This document shows, one piece after another, positions 1 to 7,640 of a DNA stretch of 64,000 nucleotides (the stretch's first letter is position 1; each line of letters opens with the position of its first letter). Origin of the DNA: Sva-07 sp963741755 (GTDB lineage Bacteria > Actinomycetota > Acidimicrobiia > Acidimicrobiales > Ilumatobacteraceae); contig CAVUJG010000022.1 in assembly GCA_963741755.1 (NCBI GenBank), positions 62,001-126,000 of the forward strand, in the 5' to 3' direction. The translations under genes and the position numbers were made by a program. The notes beneath the pieces are model-generated. The model was given only the letters and a program-made list of their open reading frames with translations, made no database searches and had not been told where the DNA came from.

Positions 1-1209
1 TGCTGGCCGACGCCCGAGGCGACGATCGTGTGCGGGGACGCCAACCGGTTCAGTTCCTCGATGCAGTACTGCGGCTTCAGCGCAGCACCGGGCTCGGACT
101 GCTCGTAGGTCATCGGGAACTGTTCGCGCCAACCTGACACCTTGCTCTTCCACGCCGACGTATCGGCTTGGGCGGTGCCGGCAGCGATCATCGTCTTGAT
201 CTCGGCGATGATCTCCTCGATCACGTACTTGGCGTCGCCGACGATCGGCACGTCCGGGCGACGGACCTTGCCCTGCTCGGCCGGGATCGATGTCGACATG
301 GATGACCTTGGCCTCCTGCGCGAACGCGTCGACCTTGCCGGTGATGCGGTCGTCGAAACGGGCGCCGAGCGTGATCAACAGATCGCTCTTCTGCATTGCC
401 GTGATCGCCGTGGCGTTGCCGTGCATACCGGGCATGCCGAGGCACAGCGGATGGTCGTCGGGGAACGCGCCTCTTGCCATCAGTGTGGTGACGACGTAAC
501 TGTCGATCAGCTCGGCCAGCTCGCGCAGCGCCTCGGCGGCACGCGACTTGAGGATGCCGCCGCCGGCATAGATGATCGGACGCTCGGACGCCATGATCAG
601 GCGAGCGGCTTCCTTGATCATGCGCGGGTGGCCCTTGACGTTCGGCCGGTAGCCGGGGAGCGAGTCGAGCACCTCCTGGTCGGTCGGCCAGTACCACTCC
701 ATCTCGTTCTGCAGACAGTCCTTCGGAACGTCGATCAGCGTCGGGCCGGGACGCCCCGTGGTGGCGATGTGGAACGCCTGGCGCACTGCCATCGGGATGT
801 CCTGGGCCGACATGACGAGTTCGTTGTGCTTGGTGCACGACCGGGTGATGCCGACCGTGTCGCACTCCTGGAAGGCGTCTGAGCCGATCGCTGCGGTGGG
901 GACCTGTCCGGTGATCGCCACCATCGGCACCGAGTCCATGTAGGCGTCCATCAACGGGGTCACGAGGTTCGTGGCTGCCGGCCCGGAGGTCACCATGGCG
1001 ACACCAGGCTTGCCGGACACGTGCGCGTAGCCCTCGGCCATGTGGCCCGCGCCCTGCTCGTGGCGCACGAGGATGTGGCGGATGGAGCTGTCCATCAACG
1101 GGTCGTACGCCGGCAGGATGCAGCCGCCGGGGTAGCCGAAGATGAGGTCGACGTTCTCGTGCTCGAGTGCTCGGATCAGCGCCTCGGCGCCGGTGAGTCG
1201 TTCGGTCAT
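1..1209 (-). CDS. ilvB: Acetolactate synthase large subunit, 5' part, with apparent frameshift
   Basis: ThDP-dependent enzyme that condenses pyruvate (or pyruvate plus 2-oxobutyrate) in the first common step of valine, leucine and isoleucine synthesis. Reading from ATG at 1209, the product has the family N-terminus, a PGGCILPAYD loop, the catalytic glutamate in RHEQGAGHMAEGY (Glu51), TSGPAATNL, and the central-domain start LGARFDDRITGKV. The gene runs off the left edge. After about residue 309 (VIHVDIDP) the family sequence continues in another frame as AEQGKVRRPDVPIVGDAKYV. One extra base in the GGCC run near 280-285 explains this. Both frames are open to the edge, so the shift is judged from protein similarity. 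It is preceded by a leader-peptide attenuator (1289-1418), so control by branched-chain aminoacyl-tRNA supply is likely. The identity is secure; whether the shift is a real mutation or an assembly error is not. Confidence 0.93.
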   Translation of the reverse strand, partial: MTERLTGAEALIRALEHENVDLIFGYPGGCILPAYDPLMDSSIRHILVRHEQGAGHMAEGYAHVSGKPGVAMVTSGPAATNLVTPLMDAYMDSVPMVAITGQVPTAAIGSDAFQECDTVGITRSCTKHNELVMSAQDIPMAVRQAFHIATTGRPGPTLIDVPKDCLQNEMEWYWPTDQEVLDSLPGYRPNVKGHPRMIKEAARLIMASERPIIYAGGGILKSRAAEALRELAELIDSYVVTTLMARGAFPDDHPLCLGMPGMHGNATAITAMQKSDLLITLGARFDDRITGKVDAFAQEAKVIHVDIDPGRAGQGPSPGRADRRRRQVRDRGDHRRDQDDDRCRHRPSRYVGVEEQGVRLARTVPDDLRAVRARCCAEAAVLHRGTEPVGVPAHDRRLGRRPA

Positions 1210-1288
1210 GTCAGTGCCTTTGTGTCGAGTGTTCGTTGGGGAGTGTTCGGTGCGGAGTTGATGGAAGTCGGGGCCGGATCGCACACGG

Positions 1289-1323
1289 TGCCGAAAAGCA
1301 AACGACCTCCCGTCTGGGAGGTC
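1289..1323 (-). terminator. Attenuator hairpin of the ilvB leader
   Basis: On the minus strand GACCTCCC, a 4-base loop and GGGAGGTC form a perfect 8-bp GC-rich stem (1304-1323), followed by GTTTGCTTTT. This is the shape of an intrinsic terminator. It lies between the leader peptide stop and the ilvB start, where an amino-acid attenuator would place it. Confidence 0.75.
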
Positions 1324-1352
1324 GGAGCACGCGCAGCGGAAGGCCGGGCGTG

Positions 1353-1418
1353 CTACTGGATGAGTACTACGAGCAGGCTCGGGAATGCGGGAGTGGTCGT
1401 AGACACGGGAAACATCAT
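1353..1418 (-). CDS. ilvB leader peptide
   Basis: A 21-codon reading frame starting ATGATG and ending TAG, 144 nt upstream of ilvB. It ends Leu-Leu-Val-Val-Leu-Ile-Gln-stop, six consecutive branched-chain codons immediately before the terminator hairpin. That is the arrangement of leader-peptide transcription attenuators known for ilv operons of actinobacteria and enterobacteria. Ribosome stalling on the LLVVLI codons when charged Leu/Val/Ile tRNAs are scarce would be expected to favour an antiterminator, which I did not fold in detail. The peptide itself need have no function. Confidence 0.75.
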   Translation of the reverse strand: MMFPVSTTTPAFPSLLVVLIQ

Positions 1419-1451
1419 AGTCCTCATCGGTGCGTTGTTGGCAAGTCATGA

Positions 1452-2192
1452 ATGGTGATGACACGCGCAACGTCACGAGAGACCTCAGATCTCCGCGGTA
1501 CGGTTCGAATCGTGGGTAGGCGCGACGACGTGATTGCGGCAGCAGTCGAGTTGCTGCGCGAGTCGGGACCTGCAGCGCTCACGTCGGTGAACGTCGCCAA
1601 GCGGCTCGGAGTGACCCAGTCGGCGATCTACCGCCACGTCACCGACATGGACGAGCTCACCACGATCGCCAGCCACCGCGTCGTCGGTGATCTCTCGACC
1701 GTGATGATGGAGGCCGTTGCTTCGCCCGACACGACATGGGGTGAGGGGACCCACCTGGCCAGCTTCGCCAACCAGGTCGTCCGAGTTGTCGCCGAGCACG
1801 ACCAGGCCATCGCAACCATCGACAGGTGGCGCTACGAGACCGGGCAACTCGGCGAGGGGATTCGCACGATGCTCGACGTCGGGGCGCATCTGATCGCAAG
1901 CGAACTCGAGAAGGCCTGGCGCGTCGACTTCGACTGCAACGACCCGTTCGACGAGACAACCGCGGCGGCACAGCTCGCTCACGCTCGACTCGCGATCGAC
2001 GACGTCATCGCCGTTGCCCGTCAGGTCACGGGCGCCGGCCCGACCGAGCACCAGCTGATCGCCCGCACGCTCGGTCTGCGACTGTTCGCCGGCTGGTGCG
2101 GCTACGTGCTCGAGATGAACACCCGAATGAACGTGCCGATACCCGAGTTGGGCGGCCCCACCCTGTCGTCGCCGGAGTACTCCCTCTCATGA
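1452..2192 (+). CDS. TetR family transcriptional regulator
   Basis: DNA-binding repressor of the TetR family, 246 aa. The N-terminal helix-turn-helix is clear at about residues 25-75 (AAVELLRESGPAALTSVNVA, then RLGVTQSAIYRHV). The helical C-terminal ligand domain is not recognisable. It overlaps the next gene by four bases (ATGA at 2189-2192), and the two proteins share the same helix-turn-helix pattern, so this is a translationally coupled tandem duplication. It is divergent from ilvB, whose leader is adjacent, but nothing shows that it controls ilvB. Target and ligand are unknown. Confidence 0.85.
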   Translation: MVMTRATSRETSDLRGTVRIVGRRDDVIAAAVELLRESGPAALTSVNVAKRLGVTQSAIYRHVTDMDELTTIASHRVVGDLSTVMMEAVASPDTTWGEGTHLASFANQVVRVVAEHDQAIATIDRWRYETGQLGEGIRTMLDVGAHLIASELEKAWRVDFDCNDPFDETTAAAQLAHARLAIDDVIAVARQVTGAGPTEHQLIARTLGLRLFAGWCGYVLEMNTRMNVPIPELGGPTLSSPEYSLS

Positions 2193-2890
2193 GCGATCAG
2201 CCCGAACCCACGAAACCGACGCGACGGGAGCAGGCAATCGGTCACGCAGCGGATCTCCTGCGCGAGGGCGGCCCGGCATCACTCACGTCGGTGGCGGTGG
2301 CCGAGCGCTTGGGCGTCACACAGTCGGCGGTCTATCGCCACGTCCGCAGCATGGACGAGTTGTCGACGCTGGCCGCGGAAGTCGTCGTTGCCGAACTCAA
2401 TCAGACGCTGCACGACATCCTGTTCGACCCCGACATGGATTGGGAGGCGATCGACGACCTCAGCCGTCTGTGCCGCGACCTCATGCAGTCGATGGTCCGC
2501 AACCAGCGGTCGTTCGAGGTGATCGCGCGTTGGCGCTTTGTCGACGGCCCGCTCGGTGCCGGTATCCGCAACGTCATCCACGAAGGATGCGATCTGATCG
2601 CGCTGCTCCTCGAGACGCGTTGGCGCATCGAGTTCGGCCACGAAGCAGCCCTCGGCATCGACGACGCCGCCGGCCTTCGGGCACACGCGCAAGCGATTCA
2701 CGACGACGGCCATGCCGTTGCACATCTGGCCTACTCGCCGACGTTGGCGCCGCTCGACCTCGATGACGCCGCGATGATCCTGCAGAACCGAATCCTCGGA
2801 GGGTGGTCGGCTCTCGTGATCGACATGAACGCCCGCGTCGGCTTGCCGTTCCCGCAGATCGACCTGGCGCTCGGCATCGTTGCCGACTGA
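2189..2890 (+). CDS. TetR family transcriptional regulator, paralogue of the preceding gene
   Basis: TetR-type repressor of 233 aa starting at the ATG that overlaps the previous stop codon. The helix-turn-helix (LTSVAVAERLGVTQSAVYRH) is nearly the same as in the upstream protein. Both have a MDEL(S/T)T motif after it and an R-W-R stretch in the middle of the effector domain, which supports recent duplication. The product may form homodimers or heterodimers with its neighbour; that is inference. The lipoprotein gene 36 bp downstream could be a target or merely a neighbour. Confidence 0.85.
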   Translation: MSDQPEPTKPTRREQAIGHAADLLREGGPASLTSVAVAERLGVTQSAVYRHVRSMDELSTLAAEVVVAELNQTLHDILFDPDMDWEAIDDLSRLCRDLMQSMVRNQRSFEVIARWRFVDGPLGAGIRNVIHEGCDLIALLLETRWRIEFGHEAALGIDDAAGLRAHAQAIHDDGHAVAHLAYSPTLAPLDLDDAAMILQNRILGGWSALVIDMNARVGLPFPQIDLALGIVAD

Positions 2891-2926
2891 GAACCCCGAT
2901 CCAGTAAGGTCCCGCGCCACATCGAG

Positions 2927-4315
2927 ATGGGGGTCTTGAACATGTTGAACACGCGGAGTTCGTGGGTGTGCGGCGTTGTGGTCTTGTCGCTGATCGCGGC
3001 AGGGTGCGGGAGTGATGGGGACAGTTCGGAGCCGTCAGCGACCGTGCCGTCGGCCACCGAGGCGCCTGAGGCGACCGACGCTCCGGAGCCGACCGAGGCC
3101 CCGGAAGCGACCGACGCGCCGGCAGCAACGGATGCTCCGGCGACGTCCGAGCTTGAGTCGGAGGACGACTTCACCGCTCGTGTCGCCGAGATGGGGCCGC
3201 CCACGGGCGAGCCGATGCGGATCGGCCTCGTCAACACCGAGGGTGTGCCCGGGCTCGATCTCGCCGACATTCGTGTGAACATCGAGGCAACGTTCGACTA
3301 CCTCAACGAGCACGGCGGGATGGGCGGGCGCCCGGTGGAGCTCGCGACGTGCGCCTCCAAGGGTTCTCCCGAGACATCGCAGGCGTGCGCGCAGGAGATC
3401 GTCGGGTCCGACGTGGAACTCGTGATGCTGGGCCTCGACCTGTTCCCCGGGTATCAGACCTTCGAAACTCAGGCGCTGCCGGTCGTCGGCCTGCTTCCGA
3501 TCCTGCCCGGCGACTACACGGCGAACGCGTTGTTCACCACAGGCGGCAACGCCACGCTTGCCGCCGGAATGGCGGGCGTCGCCAAGGAGCAGTTCGACGC
3601 AACCTCGATCGGGATCATCAGCGCCGACGCTCCGGGCTCCAACGGCACCGAGGCAGCGCTGACGGCCTCGCTCGACAAGCTCGGGATCTCCTACGTCTCG
3701 ATCAAGGGCGGCGTCACGGAGACCGACGCCGGCTATCAGGGGCTGATGCAGCAGGCCAACCAGGGCGACCCCGATCTGTTGATCACGCTGTACGACGCTC
3801 CCGGCTGCATCGGGACGATACGTGGACGCGTGGCGTTGGGGATCGAGACACCAGTGTTGGCTTCCAGCGAATGCGCCTCCAAGGAGGTCCTCGAACAGGT
3901 CGGCGATGACGCGTTGGGATGGACATTCCTCGGCGCGCAGACCAACGAGGAGACGCCGGCCAATGCACTGATCCGTGAGATCATGGCCCCGGTGCTGGGT
4001 GTGCCCGCCGACGAGGTCGATCCGGCCTCGCTGGGCCTGGGCGGGCTCGGCGTCATCCAGGCGATGACACTGGCCAAGTTCGCCGACGCCGTCGCCACCG
4101 GCGGCACCGAGGTGACCGGTCAGTCGCTCTACGACTACTTCGCAACGACGAGGGAATCGATCTGGCCGTCGGGACTCCCGGTGGAGTGCGGCAAGGCGGC
4201 GGCCTATCCGTCGATCTGCACGTTCGAGTTCCCCGTCATCGAGTACACCGAGGACGGCACGTTGCAACCTGCTGAGGGCTTCGAGGTCGTCTCCGCATTC
4301 GAGTACCTGCCGTAG
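2927..4315 (+). CDS. Periplasmic-binding-protein-like lipoprotein (branched-chain amino acid ABC type)
   Basis: Secreted substrate-binding lipoprotein of the type I periplasmic fold used by branched-chain amino acid/amide ABC importers. The N-terminus is a signal peptide ending in the lipobox LIAAGC. A low-complexity Thr/Ala/Pro/Glu linker follows (repeats of EATDAPEPTEAP), then the binding domain from about residue 85 (PMRIGLVNTEGVPGLDLADI, then an N-terminal lobe with GGMGGRPVELATCASKG). An internal ATG at 2942, preceded by GGGGG, has the better ribosome-binding site and also gives a complete signal peptide, so the start is uncertain by 15 nt. No permease or ATPase gene is adjacent. The ligand is unknown. 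Confidence 0.8.
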   Translation: MGVLNMLNTRSSWVCGVVVLSLIAAGCGSDGDSSEPSATVPSATEAPEATDAPEPTEAPEATDAPAATDAPATSELESEDDFTARVAEMGPPTGEPMRIGLVNTEGVPGLDLADIRVNIEATFDYLNEHGGMGGRPVELATCASKGSPETSQACAQEIVGSDVELVMLGLDLFPGYQTFETQALPVVGLLPILPGDYTANALFTTGGNATLAAGMAGVAKEQFDATSIGIISADAPGSNGTEAALTASLDKLGISYVSIKGGVTETDAGYQGLMQQANQGDPDLLITLYDAPGCIGTIRGRVALGIETPVLASSECASKEVLEQVGDDALGWTFLGAQTNEETPANALIREIMAPVLGVPADEVDPASLGLGGLGVIQAMTLAKFADAVATGGTEVTGQSLYDYFATTRESIWPSGLPVECGKAAAYPSICTFEFPVIEYTEDGTLQPAEGFEVVSAFEYLP

Positions 4316-4361
4316 TCGGCGGGCCACCGCCGCTGCGCGGTCACGCTCTAGGGTTCACGTC

Positions 4362-5219
4362 ATGACGGCAACGCTGATGGACGGAAACGCGCTTCGAGAC
4401 GAACTGGTTGCTGCGATCCGTTCGCGCATCGAAGGCGCCGGTTCGCCGTCGATCTGCCTGGCCACGGTGCTGGTCGGCGATGACGGGCCCAGTCAACGCT
4501 ACGTGAAGATGAAGCATCAGAAAGCCGCCGAGGCCGGGTTGGCGTCGCGGCACGTCGATCTCCCGGCGACGGCGACGCAGGCCGAGGTCGAGTCGGTGGT
4601 CCGGGGCCTCGCCATCGACGACGATGTGCACGGGATCCTCGTGCAGTTGCCGCTTCCTGACGGCCTGGATCCGGAGCCGGTGATCGATCTGATCCCGCCG
4701 GAGAAGGACGTCGACGGGTTGACCGAACGTTCGATGGGACGGCTCGTGCGGGGCCGACCGGGGCTCGTCGGCTGCACGCCGCTCGGCGTGATACGCCTGT
4801 TGGAGCGTTACGACGTGGCGACCAGCGGCAAGCGGGTCGTGGTGATCGGCCGTTCGACGCTCGTGGGCTTGCCGCTGTCGTTGTTGCTCGCTCGCAAGGG
4901 CGTCGATGCCACGGTGACGCTCGCCCACTCGCGGACGCCTGACATGGCAGCGGTCGTGCGTGAGGCCGACATCGTCGTCGGCGCTGCGGGCCAGGCGCGG
5001 ATGATCACCGCCGACATGGTGAAGCCGGGCGCGACGGTGATCGATGTCGGGGTGTCGCGCACCGAGTCGGGCATCGTCGGCGACGTCGACTTCGGCCCTG
5101 TCGCCGAGGTCGCCGGGTTCATCACCCCGATGCCGGGAGGCACCGGGCCGATGACGATCGCCTGCCTGCTCGAGAACACCCTCACCGCCGCCCAACTCCA
5201 AGGCGCCTTCCCCGCGTAA
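4362..5219 (+). CDS. folD: Methylenetetrahydrofolate dehydrogenase / methenyl-THF cyclohydrolase
   Basis: Bifunctional cytosolic enzyme interconverting 5,10-methylene-, methenyl- and 10-formyl-tetrahydrofolate with NADP. The length of 285 aa is normal. Family signatures are present: YVKMKHQKA with the catalytic Lys51, GILVQLPLP with Gln95, KDVDG at about 115-119, the Rossmann motif VVVIGRSTLVGLP, and PGGTGPMT near the C-terminus. It ends convergently with the RAYT gene; its stop lies 18 bp before the first REP unit. The only other folate gene nearby is the 5-formyl-THF cycloligase at 9474. Confidence 0.97.
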   Translation: MTATLMDGNALRDELVAAIRSRIEGAGSPSICLATVLVGDDGPSQRYVKMKHQKAAEAGLASRHVDLPATATQAEVESVVRGLAIDDDVHGILVQLPLPDGLDPEPVIDLIPPEKDVDGLTERSMGRLVRGRPGLVGCTPLGVIRLLERYDVATSGKRVVVIGRSTLVGLPLSLLLARKGVDATVTLAHSRTPDMAAVVREADIVVGAAGQARMITADMVKPGATVIDVGVSRTESGIVGDVDFGPVAEVAGFITPMPGGTGPMTIACLLENTLTAAQLQGAFPA

Positions 5220-5220
5220 C

Positions 5221-6156
5221 TCACCCCGCCGCCCGAAGTTCCCCGCGCCCAGGTCCCCGGGAACCAACCTTGTTCCCCGCGCCCAGGTCTCCGGGAACCA
5301 CGACCTGTGCGTCAAGGGCACCGACCACCCGCCGACGCAGTGCTGCGAACGCTGCGGACTCGGTCGAGAGGGCCCTGCCCCGCCGTGCGATTCGCCTCAC
5401 CGATCGCAGGTCACTCAATCCATAGCGTTCGGCGAGCGCCGAGCTGGTGTCTGCTCGATACTCGACGGCGAGCGCGATCATCAGCGTGCGGGCCTCGTCG
5501 GTCACCTTGCCCTTCGGGGAGCACAGCTCGGCGACCTCGCGTCCGACCACAGAAGCGACTGCTGCTTCGATTTCCTCGCATCGAGTTGGTGTCGACGGCG
5601 GCATCCAGCCGAACGGCTCTCGATCGCTCGGTTGGGGAGTCAGCACGTAACGCTCGTATGAGTCGACGTCGAAGGCGGTCGTCACGACGCCCGTTGCGAG
5701 CCATTCGGGCCGCGGCCGGCGTCCACACAGCGCACCGAGGCTCGACCACGGATACTCGACGAGGCCGGAAGAACCGACGATCGGGAGCGGATTGCGGTGG
5801 ATGTACCGAGCGGTCTGCGCCAACTGCGCGTCTGAGGTGACGGGCTCGCTGAAGTAACGCGCCGTGAAGAGCGGTCCGCTGCGATTCGTCCAACCGTTGT
5901 ACATCGACGCATACCGGCCACCGAGCAGATGCATCGCCTCGGGGAGCCCACCGAGCGGCGCGTGACCGAGCGCGTGAGTGTGATTCGTCATCCAGGCATA
6001 AGCATGGAGTTCGATGTCGAATCGACCGAATGCTTCGGCGAGAAGTTCTTCGTACACCGTTCGATGACTCGGTAGACCGAAGATGTCCTGAGCGTCGGCG
6101 CCCTTCTGGACGACGTGAAACCATGCGCTGCTGGTGAGATCTCGTTGACGTGTCAT
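5221..6156 (-). CDS. REP-associated tyrosine transposase (RAYT, Y1_Tnp family)
   Basis: Single-strand DNA transposase relative that acts on REP palindromes. The HUH motif is NHTH in WMTNHTHAL (His59/His61 from the ATG at 6156). The putative catalytic tyrosine is Tyr118 in ARYIHRNP. A C-terminal helical region (about 190-285), with EYRADTSSALAERYG and SVRRIARRG, looks like the DnaA-like helix-turn-helix of longer RAYTs. An upstream in-frame ATG at 6183 is possible. The gene lies between two inverted pairs of GGTTCCCGG palindromes, and its last codons (VVPGDLGAGN onward) read through the left pair. That flanking arrangement and the GTGG at the hairpin foot are typical of a REP/RAYT unit. It is probably domesticated and single-copy. 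Confidence 0.88.
   Translation of the reverse strand: MTRQRDLTSSAWFHVVQKGADAQDIFGLPSHRTVYEELLAEAFGRFDIELHAYAWMTNHTHALGHAPLGGLPEAMHLLGGRYASMYNGWTNRSGPLFTARYFSEPVTSDAQLAQTARYIHRNPLPIVGSSGLVEYPWSSLGALCGRRPRPEWLATGVVTTAFDVDSYERYVLTPQPSDREPFGWMPPSTPTRCEEIEAAVASVVGREVAELCSPKGKVTDEARTLMIALAVEYRADTSSALAERYGLSDLRSVRRIARRGRALSTESAAFAALRRRVVGALDAQVVVPGDLGAGNKVGSRGPGRGELRAAG
5238..5266 (-). repeat. REP unit, RAYT-associated family, left pair, unit 1
   Basis: A 29-bp imperfect palindrome that reads, on the minus strand, TGGTTCCCGGGGACC then TGGGCGCGGGGAAC. It is 5 bp from the second unit and lies inside the 3' end of the RAYT reading frame. Confidence 0.85.
5272..5300 (-). repeat. REP unit, RAYT-associated family, left pair, unit 2
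   Basis: 29-bp palindrome, minus strand TGGTTCCCGGAGACC then TGGGCGCGGGGAAC, preceded by CG so that the hairpin foot carries GTGG, the tetranucleotide class (GTRG) that RAYTs recognise. It is the same orientation as unit 1 and encodes part of the RAYT C-terminus (VVPGDLGAGN). Confidence 0.87.
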
Positions 6157-6196
6157 GCCCCGAGCATGACCAGCCCCTGTCACAGAGTTGACGGCG

Positions 6197-6226
6197 TGGT
6201 TCCCGGAGACCTGGGCTCCGGGGAAC
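6197..6226 (+). repeat. REP unit, RAYT-associated family, right pair, unit 1
   Basis: 30-bp version of the same palindrome (TGGTTCCCGGAGACC then TGGGCTCCGGGGAAC, one extra C), preceded by CG to give GTGG at the foot. It is inverted relative to the left pair and lies just upstream of the RAYT start. Confidence 0.87.
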
Positions 6227-6231
6227 CAGCG

Positions 6232-6260
6232 TGGTTCCCGGAGACCTGGGCTCGGGGAAC
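6232..6260 (+). repeat. REP unit, RAYT-associated family, right pair, unit 2
   Basis: 29-bp palindrome (TGGTTCCCGGAGACC then TGGGCTCGGGGAAC) with GTGG at the foot, 5 bp after the previous unit and 8 bp from the ino1 stop codon. The pair could also act as a terminator for ino1. Confidence 0.87.
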
Positions 6261-6268
6261 CAGCGTGG

Positions 6269-7570
6269 TCAGCCGGCTTCGGAGTGGGTGACGGGCTGTT
6301 CGCCCATCCACTCGCGCAGGGTGTTCTTCAGCTTGGTCTGCTGGATGAACAGATCGCTCTCGGCCGGCGAGTCACCGGCGGCCTGCGGGGCCTTGAGGTA
6401 GAAGCTCAGCCATTCCTGTACGCCCGACTCACCGGCGCGGTGCGCGAGGTCCATGAACAGCGCGAGGTCGAGCACGATCGGGGCGGCGAGGATCGAGTCG
6501 CGGCAGAGGAAGTCGACCTTGATCTGCATCGGGTAACCGAGCCAACCGAAGATGTCGAGGTTGTCCCAACCCTCCTTGTTGTCACCGCGCGGCGGGTAGT
6601 AGTTGATGCGCACGACGTGGTCGATGTTGCCGTAGAGGTCGGGGTAGACCTCGGGCTGCAGGATCCCGTCGAGCACGCCGAGCTTGGAGACTTCCTTCGA
6701 CTTGAAGTTCTCCGGATCGTCGAGCACCTCGCCGTCACGGTTGCCCAGGATGTTGGTCGAGTACCAGCCGCGCAGGCCGAGCATGCGGGCCTTGAGGCCG
6801 GGCGCAAGGATCGTCTTCATCCACGTCTGGCCGGTCTTGAAGTCCTTGCCGGCGATCGGCACGTTGCGAGTCTTCGACAGCTCGATCATGCAGGGCAGGT
6901 CGACCGAGAGGTTCGGGGCGCCGTTGGCGTAGGGCACGTCGGACTGCAGGGCCGCGTACACGTAGATCTGGCTCGGCGAGATGTTGGCGTCGTTGTCCTT
7001 GAGTCCCTGCTCGAACGCTGCGACGTTCTCGTGCACGGCCGACGGCTCCTGGTACGCCTCGGTCGAACCGCACCACACCATCACGAGACGGTCGCAGCCA
7101 TTGGCCGACTTGAAGGCGGCGATGTCGTCCATCAGGGCCATCGCCTGGTCCCACTTGTTGTCGATCTTCTTGACGCGAACGCCTTCGAGACGCGACACCC
7201 AACGCTGATCGAACACGGCCTCCATCGGGACGATCGCTTCGAGCTCGCTCGAGATCGCGTTGAGGTCCTCGTTGTTCAACACGCCGGCTGTGCGAGCCGC
7301 CTCGAGCGCGTTCGGCGAGATCGGATCCCAACCGCCGAACACGATGTCGTCGAGGCCGGCCAGCGGCGCGAACTCTTTGATCATCGGGTTGCGGTTCTCG
7401 TCCTTGGTGCCGAGGCGGATGTGCGCCATCTGGCTGATCGAGCCGATCGGCGGATGAAGCCCCTTGCGGGCGGCGATGACGCCGGCGATGAAGGTGGAGG
7501 CCACGGCACCCATGCCGGGCGTGAGGACACCGAGCTTGCCGGTGGCGGGAGCGATCTGTCGTGCGGTCAT
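6269..7570 (-). CDS. ino1: Inositol-3-phosphate synthase
   Basis: NAD-dependent cyclisation of glucose 6-phosphate to inositol 3-phosphate, the first step towards phosphatidylinositol, mycothiol and related actinobacterial compounds. The product is 433 aa from ATG at 7570. Visible signatures are the N-terminal NAD loop LGVLTPGMGAVAST, then MVWCGSTEAY, PIAGKDFKTGQTWMK, SWYSTN-like GWYSTNILGN, DHVVRINYYPPRGD and KVDFLCRDSILAAP. This is the long prokaryotic form. The upstream frame continues as open sequence, but the ATG at 7570 matches the family start. It is divergent from a LysR gene across a 70-bp gap with a LysR-type palindrome. The gene ends beside a REP pair. Confidence 0.95.
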   Translation of the reverse strand: MTARQIAPATGKLGVLTPGMGAVASTFIAGVIAARKGLHPPIGSISQMAHIRLGTKDENRNPMIKEFAPLAGLDDIVFGGWDPISPNALEAARTAGVLNNEDLNAISSELEAIVPMEAVFDQRWVSRLEGVRVKKIDNKWDQAMALMDDIAAFKSANGCDRLVMVWCGSTEAYQEPSAVHENVAAFEQGLKDNDANISPSQIYVYAALQSDVPYANGAPNLSVDLPCMIELSKTRNVPIAGKDFKTGQTWMKTILAPGLKARMLGLRGWYSTNILGNRDGEVLDDPENFKSKEVSKLGVLDGILQPEVYPDLYGNIDHVVRINYYPPRGDNKEGWDNLDIFGWLGYPMQIKVDFLCRDSILAAPIVLDLALFMDLAHRAGESGVQEWLSFYLKAPQAAGDSPAESDLFIQQTKLKNTLREWMGEQPVTHSEAG

Positions 7571-7591
7571 TCCGACGATGATAAGCCTTGT

Positions 7592-7615
7592 TTCACATCG
7601 ATGTCGGATTGTGAA
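7592..7615. promoter_or_regulatory. Candidate LysR operator between ino1 and the LysR gene
   Basis: TTCACA and TGTGAA form a perfect inverted repeat separated by 12 bp, in the 70-bp divergent intergenic region. Interrupted dyads with this spacing are typical LysR binding sites. The site could serve both promoters. Binding is inferred. Confidence 0.5.
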
Positions 7616-7640
7616 GCAGATCCGATGTATCTTCCCACTG

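Noticed and set aside
221..865. 214-aa minus-strand ORF inside ilvB
   Set aside because: Out of frame with the family sequence of ilvB, arginine/histidine-rich, a shadow of high GC.
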